Assembly (NCBI GenBank): GCA_949152475.1
Contig: OX424569.1
Coordinates: 23,109,950 to 23,173,949 of the forward strand
Source of the DNA: Terebella lapidaria
Taxonomy: Eukaryota; Annelida; Polychaeta; Terebellida; Terebellidae
Direction: 5' to 3'
Length of the DNA stretch: 64,000 nt
Below the pieces are notes generated by a model. That model was not told where the DNA came from, did not search any database, and saw nothing but the letters and a program-made list of their open reading frames with translations. Numbering within the stretch: the stretch's first letter is position 1; each line of letters starts with the position of its first letter. Made by a program: the position numbers and the translations under genes. This document shows positions 10,901 through 22,900 of this stretch, one piece after another.

Positions 10901-13900
10901 CCTATTCTTAAAATGATGTGTGAAGCATATTGTCATTTTGATACATGTATGTATATTTGTGTTATAGAAAGTTGAACGGTTACCCATATGTGGGTTAGCC
11001 ACATCGTGAGATATTTTCGTGACCTGATGCATTTCTAAAGGCTAGTGTATGGTTCCCTTATTAAATAACATCAATTAATTGATACTCCTTGCATGTCTTC
11101 ATGACTCATGAGCTTCATTAGGCTCTTATTGTGGCTCGTGAGATCTGATGAGCATCTTTCCAGCACCAAAATATCATTCCTTGACAGAGATCTTGTTGAC
11201 ATGGGAATGATGAGTTAATTAGCGATGATAATGATGCGTGCTATTACCGTGGTAATAATCCATAATGCACCTGTTCATGGAAATGTGTCGTCCTGGTTTC
11301 TATGGCTATGTTTCCTCCAGCTTTGCCGGCTTTTCTCAGATGTTTTGTTATGTTCCCTACAGGGATGATGCAGCCCCTGTCATATTCTCCAAGACAAGGG
11401 GGGGAGAAGGATGGTGGGGGGGGGGGGGGTAGGATTGGGGAGGGAGGGTACCTGCAGGTGAAGCTGTGGACTTGTGATATACAAGTCCATGGTGTCTGTG
11501 ACAAGCCACATTGCCTCTCGCAGTGGTGAAGTGTAGCTGTGTTCTCACTTAGCTGCTTGCAGGCCTGTGGATGACACTTATGCTCCTTCATGTGCCGGAT
11601 TCTTCATTCAGTAGCAATAAGCTTTTGAGAAGAAATATCTATTTGACGGAACAACTGCTATATTGTGAGCTGCTTCATTTGACATTGAGGTTATCATCAG
11701 TTCGGAATACCTGTCTTGGTGACGAACCTAAATGAGGGCGTGATATGTTGTAGGAACCATCCATTCCAACGTACATGTACATGTATCAAGGCGGACTTCA
11801 TTGATCAATTCTGAAATTCTCAAGTTTTACTGAATAGATCTATTGGCATTAGACAAGATGAGGGACCAGTTTGGATCGGAAGGCATTCAGGTTCTGCCAA
11901 TGTCTGGAATGTCATCCAAATTTAAACAACAAAATGGCAAGGAAATGTTTAGAACAGTCGTCACAAAGCCTGATAAGCATTTCCAGCTTCCAAAGGCAAG
12001 TGTTGTCCCCAAAATGTTTGTGAGGAGTACCGGGTTTACAAATATAGCAATGCTGCAGTGTTCTGAGGTTTCATACATGTAATCCAATATTACGTGACAT
12101 GCTTGTTATAAATTTTAGTGGTAATAAGCTGACAGTTCAAATTTGTAATGATAATAAATCTGGAAATCGTTAGATTTATTTGGGGAGTAAATGCTTGCAT
12201 GAATCATGTAGACCTGCAAACTAAAGTGGATGAAAATATGCACCCATCAAAAAAGTGCCAATTTACTAATTTTATAAGTAGATGTTCTCTACAATTTTTA
12301 GTCCTACATGTACATGCATTTACAGACTCAAGTAATTATGCTGTAAAGTATTTCTTCTTCTTCTTCCTTGTTTGGTGAATAACCTCTCAGGAGAGAGTAT
12401 CCTTACACCGGTGGTGCGCAGGCACGAGCGACAGAAGCTTGAAGAGTTTATAGCAAGGTCATCGCACCCTAGGCCGACCTAAAGCTGTCTAGGTCTGGCA
12501 AGGCAGCAACTGTTGATGGCAGCTTATTCCATAATCGAACTGCGCTGGGGGACAAAGCTGGCTGTAGGGCAGATGGAGTTTGGTGCTCTCACCAATAGTG
12601 GGGGTTGGATGTGGTATTGTCCGGGGGATGTCCACGCTGTTGTTGAGAATACGGTGCACCATGCACATTGATCTTCTTAAATTTTTCTGAAAACTTTGCC
12701 ATGTTTTCTCCTTGACAGATCAAACCGGTAGAACACAGTCGTATCGTGGTTTCCGGTCGTATCAAGAGAATTCCTACTGATGTTCTCACAATATTGTAAG
12801 TACACATTTATCTGTATACAAAGCATGACCATCCTGTTGCCATGGTTACTGAGAAATGTTTTTAGAATAATTCAGTGGGTTTGTACTGCTGTACATCATA
12901 TATGACCAACATTGATGGTATGTTAGGAATAATGTTGTAAAGATCTTGTGTTCCAAGACCACCCAAAAAGGTGCTCTTAAATGACAGGTGGTTTTTCATG
13001 GCAGGTTCATTTACATGATAAAAAGGTCATTTACACACATTGTACATGTATGAATCATGTGACGTACTGAAGCCATCTACCAGTATACCTATGTCATGTT
13101 TATGTGGGACTGTGTATGTTTCCAGTGTGTACGCAAACGGCAAGGAGTTGGAGCCGGCCAAGCGAGTCACACTGACCAGGTCAACATTACGCAGCTGGGA
13201 TGCAGTTCTTGCTCTCGTCACCGAGAAAGTCAACCTGAATTCTGGCGCCGCACGCAGGTCTGTTCTACACAGTAATAAGTTGTAGGAATTTATGTGTAGT
13301 GTAATTTTTAAGTTTCACCCATTTTTGCAGGGGCTAATATTTCTTGCATTGGAGTGCCGCTCTTTTATTAGGAAAAATACGGTATTAGACTTCGTGCGAA
13401 CTGTGACTCTTTTACAGCTAAGATACATGTATGCATGTGTATTGGACATGGAAACATGCTTGTTTACAACTTGGGATCAAATCAGATAAATGTCACTGAC
13501 ATATTGATGAGTTTATTGATGTCTCTTAGGAAATTGCATGCACGATTTAGTCGGTGATTGCTCGACATCAAAAGAAAAATTGATATTATACGGCCCTCTG
13601 AGCTGTCAAATACAGTTCATTACATCTTTGAGAGAAATGAACCAGTCGTTAAACCTGAAGGCCACGAACATGAGGACGAATTAAGCAGGGATGATACAGT
13701 GTAGAAGCCGCGAACTTGGCTAGCCCCCTTTCATGTGCCTCCCCAGTCCCCCTGCCCCCTCCTCTCCGTTTACTCCCCTCAGGGATACCTCCACAACACA
13801 TGTACCTGTTATCTTACCAGTAAAGTAAGACGCAATTAGTAACATGAAAGCCTGCCCATAAGCTTACATCTCGTGACATTCTAATAATTAGGTTCAGACA

Positions 13901-16900
13901 GCAATAGATGAGTGAGGGCCTTAGGGAAAGTTGGGGAAAATGATTGTCATCTAATGGTACATGATTATGGAGTGGACACGATACCGGTAACCAGCAGTCT
14001 AGTAACGGTGAGGGTGCGACCATGAACTGATTGAAATTTGAATTTAGTGTTGGATTTTTTTTTTGACTCCTTATATATTCTGATTCTCTATAGATTTGCA
14101 AGGTATATATATTTGACAATAGTGGGGTCATTTATTCGAACTGGTAGACCCGGTATCGATACTATACATATACACTCGTACTAAACCTGTGCATCGTGCT
14201 GCCTGTTTTTCATAATGACATTGACATGATGACATGTGGAGAAAATTTGTTTTATAAGTAATGGTTGCTGAATCTGCTAAAGTGTGGATGACATGACAGT
14301 AACTAGATGTTGTTGAATTTCTTTTATTCGAGCAGATTGTGCTCCCTCGATGGCCAGACGATAACAAGTCCGTCAGCTCTGCAGAACTCAAACTACTATG
14401 TCGCGGTCGGTGCCGACATCGGGGGCTTCAAAAAACTTGACTATGGCGCTCAGCGTCCCATGTTCAACCGTTCTCCAAAACGTCAGCGCAGGTATGTGTA
14501 CGTGTATGTTAGTATGTAAGGTCATGATCTACTGTGTAAATTCAACAGTACTTGACTTGATCAAGTGTTGGTACTCGTAATCGTGTATACATAGCACCCC
14601 ATATATAATATCTTTTGAAATTTTGCGTGACTTATTATAGCACTTGGAAGATAATTAATAATGACAGACTTGACCAAAGTGGTTTAATTCATGCCTTCAC
14701 TTAGCAATTTTTGTTTACAAGACACGGTGCGAGAGTAGTTAGGGACACACTTTCAGCCACTACAAGCTTTTAACCCCCTGTACCTTGTTCAAGGCTTGAA
14801 ATAAACACAACTTGAGTGTCTGGAGAATTTGTTGTTGTTTTGAGTGATTAGTATGAACCATGTCAACTAACTGTGTTGTTCAGTGATTGTTACGATTATT
14901 TGAAGTTTTGAGACGCTCCCCGTATTTGCACAATCTCACAGGGTGTAACCAAGGCACTTTATTGGATTATTGCTGATTAGTAATAAGTGGTATTATATAT
15001 GTAGTATTCCTTGTGTTACCAGTGCAATAAATAGTGACGTCTTTCATGATGTTTATAGCACTTAATCTCTAACAAAAATTAGCTTCTTCGAATGACTAGT
15101 GTTGTTGGCAACTTCCATACAAAAAAACATGATTTTATCCCATTGAACTGTTGCATTGCCTTGTTTTATAGACTTGTGTCAGAGCGTAGTACATAACTTG
15201 TCTATGTTGTGATACGTGTTGTAGCTATGACTTTACATGGGATTATTGGTCAAGGTATAGTATTTATCACTCATAAACCTGCCTCGGTAATACTTAACCC
15301 CCCCCCCCCCCCCCCCCGCTCTCCCCGCCATGTAATCCAATATGTACCATACATTATCAAATATATTCATTCTGCAATTTATTTGGCACTGTTATATAGA
15401 TGCATAATCACTGCTACCAGTTTCACAATCATTGATGTTTTCCTATCTTATATGTATGTAAAAATTTTAGTACAGTGGTCCCTGCAAGATAAGACACTTC
15501 CCTGTCTGTAAAGACTTTTTTGTATTCCCCAAAGATCAATTTAACATGTAAATGAACCTGTGAAATAAGACTTCCTGTGAGATAAGACCTCATTTTTCCT
15601 GCAAAAAGTGAGGTCTTCTCTTACAGGGACCACTGTAGATGTATTGGTTAGTGTAGCTTTGAGCCTAGCTTTTATATGTCACTTGTTTCCTGTTCTTCAG
15701 TGAACAGCGTACATGTAATATGTGTAATAACTCATTTACCGTATTGGTCCTAATAGTAGCACAGCGAGCCAAAGCAAGACCTCCTGCAGCAGTGCGCGCA
15801 AAAATGAGGTCAAACTTGAGGTCAAAGTTAAGAAAATCACTGAATAAGTCACCTATGGCCTTCAATCCCCTTTGTATTAATTCAAATAATGTAATTATGT
15901 GGATTGGAACACTCCAAGATCTTATTAGAAAGATGAATTATGAGGTTGAAAACATAACACATTTTGGGGGAAAAGAGGAGGACGCTCTACTATTAGGGCA
16001 CGTGCCACTATTAGGACCAATACGGTATTGTTCATTTGATAGTTCTAGGAATGAATGCTTTAAAATGGCGCCAGATCACATTGAAATTGTTATATCTGCA
16101 TGGTTGGTTGGAGCCATCATAAGGCTTGCAATACCTGCAAATACATATATGGTAGATGTCCTCGAATATGTTTGCACATGTATGTAATTCATAATTTTGA
16201 GAGTTAAAGGTTATGAGATGGTCATCTTGTGGGTCCTGGATCGATCTGGGTCCTGGAAATCTCTTCACTCATGTTAGTGTTTAGGGAGTGTAGTTCCTCA
16301 GTCCAGGAAAGACCACATTATGATAAGTGCAAGGCACAGTCAAGTTAGGGTGCATTATGATCTAATAATAATATAAATTTTGAAAGGAACTTGTTTGAAA
16401 TACAAGAACCCAGTACAGTGTACTGGAATATGGAATCTAGGGATATGTCAGATTTGGAAGTTTACATGTAACCCAAGACCTGTATCACAGTATTTGATCA
16501 TATATTTTGAAGTAAAATGCTGCAAGAACCGTTTTTAAACAATTTGCATGCTTATATAGTGCAATGTGTGAATTCTGTAGGCTTAAAATCTGAATTTTTT
16601 GCATGTTTCTTCAGATTTGACGCATACATGTACCAGAAATACACAAGACTGAAATCTCATATTTCTGCTTGTACATGTACCTACTCAGTTTGATAAACTA
16701 CAACATATTAAACTTTTTCTTTTTCTTCACTCAAAAACACTCAAATACACCCATTTCTATATCGTTTTGTTTCTTGTTTATTTCACACACAGAAAGCTGC
16801 AGCCGCTGGTGGGTCCCAATCGCCGCAGTTACGGCAAGCCGCGTACAGGCAGTGAGCAGGCTGGGGGTTCTGGGAATGACACGCTGACATCAACAGGCTC

Positions 16901-19900
16901 TTCCGACCAGAGTAACCCTCCCCCTACGTACTCAAACAAACGTGCAGGCATCCGCAGACCTCCGTAAGGCTTGTGCACATGTACCGTGTATGATGTTGAT
17001 GAATTTAGAATAGTACGGCATTGTTGCTGAGATTAATTTTGCAATTCAAGTAGGGGAGGGGGAGGGGTACTTATTATGTAGTCTCCCATGACAACTTGAC
17101 TTTTTTTCTCCAAATGGTAATCACCAGAGACATTATCACCGGTGCGTATATAATGCAAGGGCTCCCCTTACATATACAGTAGTCCCCCTCAGATAAGACC
17201 CCCCCCCCCCCCCTCTATAGAGACATATTTGCGTGGTGTTAGGATCAGTTCAACATGTAAATGAACCCCTCCAATTAGACTTTCCCTCAGATAAGACCTT
17301 AATTTAGTGTCAGAAGGATAGGTCTCATCTGAGGGGGACCACTGTACTTGGAACCCATTGGTACAGAAGGAATACCTGAACCTCTCTGATATCTCTCATC
17401 ACCCCTTACAGTCCCAAGAAGAAGGAGGAAAATTCGGTGTTCCACGCTAAACCTGTGAAACACAAGCGAGGTTCTGATAGCAAACAGCGAGAAGTGGACT
17501 ACGATAAAGGTACAGATCGCAAATACTCTTATCTGACACATCAGCAGGACGATCAGTGGCGGTGGGATTACGTATAAGATGGTCATGAATATCTAAAACT
17601 GTGTGTAAGTAATGTGTTAATGCATGGATCCTTTGTGCCATTCCCAGATGAGGGTGGAGTGTTCAAGGCCCAGAAACGTCGCGGAGAAACGAAGGACGCG
17701 GAGGAGATTGAGGACTCCAAAGACACGCAAGTCGACCTTCCGATCGATCAGGTCGAGGCTGAGGAAGTCAAGGTCAGGCCCCTAGAGGGTTAAAAGTCAC
17801 CTGGGTCTGAATGTCAGGGTCTGAGTATGTCGAAGGTCGGCTAGCTAGAACCTAAGTGGGTCAAAGGTCTGCTGTATCAGTGTCTAAGTACATTGTAGCT
17901 GAAAGGTAACATGTCAGCTGAGTCAGGGTCTAAGTAGGTTGGAGGTCCGCTCTATCAGGGTCTAAGTAGGTCAAAGGTCAGCTGAGTCAGGGTCTAAGTA
18001 GGTTGGAGGTCCGCTCTGTCAGGGTCTAAGTAGGTCAAAGGTCAGCTGAGTCAGGGTCTAAGTAGGTTGGAGGTCTGCTCTGTCAGGGTCTAAGTAGGTC
18101 AAAGGTCAGCTGAGTCAGGGTCTAAGTAGGTTGGAGGTCCGCTCTATCAGGGTCTAAGTAGGTCAAAGGTCAGCTGAGTCAGGGTCTAAGTAGGTTGGAG
18201 GTCTGCTCTGTCAGGGTCTAAGTAGGTTGGAGGTCCGCTCTATCAGGGTCTAAGTAGGTCAAAGGTCAGCTGAGTCAGGGTCTAAGTAGGTTGGAGGTCC
18301 GCTCTATCAGGGTCTAAGTAGGTTGGAGGTCCGCTCTATCAGGGTCTAAGTAGGTTGGAGGTCCGCTCTATCAGGGTGTAAGTAGGTTGGAGGTCCGCTC
18401 TATCAGGGTGTAAGTAGGTTGGAGGTCCGCTCTATCAGGGTGTAAGTAGGTTGGAGGTCCGCTCTATCAGGGTGTAAGTAGGTTGGAGGTCCGCTCTATC
18501 AGGGTGTAAGTAGGTTGGAGGTCCGCTCTATCAGGGTGTAAGTAGGTTGGAGGTCCACTCTATATGGGTGTAAGTAGGTTGGAGGTCCGCTCTATCAGGG
18601 TGTAAGTAGGTTGGAGGTCCGCTCTATCAGGGTGTAAGTAGGTTGGAGGTCCGCTCTATCAGGGTGTAAGTAGGTTAGAGGTCCGCTCTATCAGGGTGTA
18701 AGTAGGTTAGAGGTCCGCTCTATCAGGGTGTAAGTAGGTTGGAGGTCCGCTCTATCAGGGTGTAAGTAGGTTGGAGGTCCGCTCTATCAGGGTGTAAGTA
18801 GGTTGGAGGTCCGCTCTATCAGGGTGTAAGTAGGTTGGAGGTCCGCTCTATCAGGGTGTAAGTAGGTTGGAGGTCCGCTCTATCAGGGTGTAAGTAGGTT
18901 GGAGGTCCGCTCTATCAGGGTGTAAGTAGGTTGGAGGTCCGCTCTATCAGGGTGTAAGTAGGTTGGAGGTCCGCTCTATCAGGGTGTAAGTAGGTTGGAG
19001 GTCCGCTCTATCAGGGTGTAAGTAGGTTGGAGGTCCGCTCTATCAGGGTGTAAGTAGGTTGGAGGTCCACTCTATATGGGTGTAAGTAGGTTGGAGGTCC
19101 GCTCTATCAGGGTGTAAGTAGGTTGGAGGTCTGCTCTATCAGGGTGTAAGTAGGTTGGAGGTCCGCTCTATATGGGTGTAAGTAGGTTGGAGGTCCGCTC
19201 TATCAGGGTGTAAGTAGGTTAGAGGTCCGCTCTATCAGGGTGTAAGTAGGTTAGAGGTCCGCTCTATCAGGGTGTAAGTAGGTTGGAGGTCCGCTCTATC
19301 AGGGTGTAAGTAGGTTGGAGGTCCGCTCTATCAGGGTGTAAGTAGGTTGGAGGTCCGCTCTATCAGGGTGTAAGTAGGTTGGAGGTCCGCTCTATCAGGG
19401 TGTAAGTAGGTTGGAGGTCCGCTCTATCAGGGTGTAAGTAGGTTGGAGGTCCGCTCTATCAGGGTGTAAGTAGGTTGGAGGTCCGCTCTATCAGGGTGTA
19501 AGTAGGTTGGAGGTCCGCTCTATCAGGGTGTAAGTAGGTTGGAGGTCCGCTCTATCAGGGTGTAAGTAGGTTGGAGGTCCGCTCTATCAGGGTGTAAGTA
19601 GGTTGGAGGTCCGCTCTATATGGGTGTAAGTAGGTTGGAGGTCCGCTCTATCAGGGTGTAAGTAGGTTAGAGGTCCGCTCTATCAGGGTGTAAGTAGGTC
19701 AAAGGTCAGCTGAGTCAGGGGTTGAGTAGGTAAAGGACCACCTGGGACGGGGTACAAGCGGGTTGAAAGTCAGGTCGATCAAGTTCTGCTAAATCACGGG
19801 ATAAGTGGCTTTGACAAGGATAAGTGAGGATAATTTACAATTAAAATTTGGGAATTTCACGGGATAAGTAGTTCAAGCTGGTTGAGAGTCAAGTGGGTCA

Positions 19901-22900
19901 AGTTTTCGTAGGTCAAAGGTCAGCTGAGTCACTCTGAGGTCAAAGGTCAGCTGGGTTAGGTTTCAATTGACCTATCCCAAACGCCCCCAAATGTTGTCCG
20001 AGTTTCACAAATTACGTCAGAAAACTTCCCTTTGGCCAATACTAGTCACGTTTTGGAGAACGTTGAAAATGACGTAAAAGACTCGGACAAACTGGATTTG
20101 GGATAGGTCAATTGGTCCAAGGTCAGCTGGATCAGTGTCAGGCTTTACCTGGATCAAAGAACATCCAGTTCGGGGGTTTAAGTAAGTCAACGGTCATGAA
20201 TCAGTGTCATGCTTCAACTTGGTTGAATCGGGTTAACCAGTCAAAGCCAGTTAGGGTCAAAAATTAACTGGGCAGATTGAGATAATGTTGAAGTTGAAGT
20301 AGATGGCAAACTCACACACTTGTAGACAAAAATGCGTACACATATGTGATCCACTCTGACAGATAAATGGAAAATGTACATTTAAATGGAATTTTATTGT
20401 GTTGTAAATATTCAATATTTCAAACTGTTCGTGTTGTTTGTGTTTGACTTGTGCACCTCAAAATTCATTTTCCCTCTCTCTCTCTCTCTCTCTGTCCGTT
20501 CTGCTTGCACCCTGATCCTGCCTGGTCACTCACACCCTTCCTCTCTACAATGTTACACATGCTACATGCATGGTGATACTCAAATCACTAACTCTGGGAA
20601 TGATACTGGGAAAAATACTTTTGTAACTGTCATGTCATACCGGAAAACACAACAACGCATATCATATCATGTCATAACAAAAAAAATATCGCTATCATTG
20701 TTTTGAATGCTTTTCATGAAAACTTCCCCCAAACAAAAACAAAACTTTGTGAGTAGGATGAGGACATTCGCCCGGACTCGGCATCAATCCCGAGCCAACA
20801 AGAACTCACGAAATTTCCGTCTGACCCAGATAGCTCGGCGTCTCGGCCCCGTAGTCGTGGCAACAAGGACCCACAGATGCAAGTGCTATCTGAGAACAGG
20901 GAGTTTTTGAAAGAAGTTGCGGACCCAGCAGCCTTGGCTGTTACCCCCTACGATGACAACGTCCAACAAACTGGACTTGATGATCTTACAGGATTTGATG
21001 ATGTTAACACTTATTAGACACAGCAAAACAAACATGTGGGAGTTTTCGAGGCCACTGTAAATATATTTGACTACCTATGAAGTGCCATGAGTATTTAGTG
21101 GCAACTGCAACAAAACCAGAAAAAAAGGATAATTTATATACATAGACAAAAAAACTTTCATCCATATGAATTTACATTCACCAGGGTCAGTCCATGCATT
21201 GTATGAAGGGGATGTATAAAAAACATTTGAAAACAAGTCCTATTATTACAAATTATACAAAAGTTATGCAAATACAAAACAACGTACAATAATGTGTCCA
21301 AGCATAAGGATGTCATTGTCTGAAGCAAGCACAAAATGTGATATTTTGTTACGATTTAAATTCGTGTTTTGCGTAAACTATTTTAGCATAGCTTCCAAGT
21401 TGAATCCAAAACTCATGAATTATTTTCTGAAAAGTCCCAAAATTTCTAAACAAAATTATGCTTTTATTGAAGGTATGTTGCAAATAAATGTTCAATGAAT
21501 TTACTATTTTTACACACATGAGTACGAACATAGTTTGTTGTATATTCCTGATACTTTATACCATTTCTGTATAATTGAGCAAGGCTTTTGAGAAGTATAT
21601 ATTATGTAAACATCCATTAATAAATATATATATTTTTGTGTGTTTGTTTTACATTTGAAGAAACATTTTTCCTACATAATATCAATGCCAAGAGTGAAAC
21701 AAACGAACAAATCCCATATAAATACCAGTATGGTATGTACCATTACTGCCATCTCCTGCCCTCCTGACCCACACACATCATTTGTAGTATGAACATTTCC
21801 AAGGTCAAGGTGAGAAACATAGATTAATGCATTTCTTCTCCATGTTTCAATTTGTGCTTTTCCCTCCATGTTCCATTACTTTCATGTTTCTGTTCCTATG
21901 TTATATTATGTGTTATAGTTTTCTTGTTTCATGTTGGATTGTGCACTTGTACTTCCATGCTCTGCATTCATGGCATTTATGGGGATTTTCTACAATTTCA
22001 GGACGAGGAGATCTTTGGGGACGAAGACGAGAGACCACTGACTCCCAAGACATCTCGTCCACCACGAGATCCGAGTGCCGAGCTGCTGAGCCCACACCCT
22101 CCTGCAAGGGAACTCCACCCCCAAACCTCTCGCTCTACCCCCAAACACACCCCGACCCCACCCCCAAAGTCTGTGACCCCACCCCCAAAGTCTGTGACCC
22201 CGCCCCCAAAGTCTGTGACTCCGCCCCCGAAGTCAGTAACTTCATCCCCAAAGTCTGTGACTCCATCTCCGAAATCTATGACTCCGCCCCCAAAATCTAT
22301 GACTCCGCCCCCAAAGTCTGTGACTCCGCCCCCTAAATCAGACTCGCCTAGACCGGTGTCAAGAAGTAATCCAGGAACACCCAAGCCAGCCAATGAGGAG
22401 CGAGCAAATTCATCACATGACAAAGGAGCTGATCAGGTGACTCATAAAGTCCAATCTCATTGGATATTGTCAATTCTGTGACGAAGAGTGAATGAAATTG
22501 GGATCTCGTCTCTCAAAATAGAATCTCTGTAATCACTGAGCACTGTCTTGTGTGTAAAGCTAAATAATTAATTACTGAATTACACAAACGGACATCATCT
22601 CTGTTTGGATCGATTTTTATCTGGCTCGTGACACAAAGTGCATTCTATGTTCTGGAAACAGGACGAAGCAGCGACAACGATCCAAGCAAACTACCGCGGC
22701 TACAGAACTCGGAAGGACATAAACGAGAAACAGAAGCAGGTGGGTGGATCTGTTAGTAACGCTAAGTAATTTGTCACATCTGTCATGTACAGCACCCACA
22801 GAGTACTGTCTGCACTGTACAATGTTAAAATCATGTTTGTCACCATCAACTTGTCACTTTGTCTGATTTGTCAAATAAATTTGCTAAAATAAATAGCCAT

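Larger units (their letters stand above)
14492..16792 (+). other. Intron 5
   Basis: About 2.3 kb. It contains a poly-C run at about 15298-15317 and two MITEs (15473-15635 and 15739-16025). The rest is unrecognised AT-rich DNA. Confidence 0.7.
17773..20756 (+). other. Intron 8, mostly minisatellite
   Basis: About 3 kb between exon 8 and the alternative last exon. Contents in order are a 32-bp-unit minisatellite (17815-19705), degenerate GGTCAGCTG-rich DNA (19705-19960), a small MITE (19963-20114), more GGTCA-rich DNA and a (CT)n run at about 20472-20494. Confidence 0.8.
21018..22001 (+). other. 3' UTR of the short isoform and intron before exon 10
   Basis: AT-rich DNA with two polyadenylation signals. 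It ends in a pyrimidine-rich acceptor before exon 10. The open frames over 21827-22001 are intron read into exon 10 and are not separate genes. Confidence 0.65.

Noticed and set aside
11843-12082. 79-codon open frame in intron 2
   Set aside because: There is no family resemblance, and its phase does not fit between exons 2 and 3, which already join cleanly.
12379-12590. tRNA-derived SINE with promoter boxes
   Set aside because: The stretch reads as the C-terminus of a LINE on the - strand with a (GAA)n tail, and no A/B box pair was found.
15720-16187. 155-codon open frame
   Set aside because: It is an M2 MITE read through; the ends are its inverted repeats and no domain is seen.
21827-22481. 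Long frames of 169 and 209 codons
   Set aside because: The 209-codon frame is exon 10 plus flanking intron, and the 169-codon one is a shifted reading of the same repeat.
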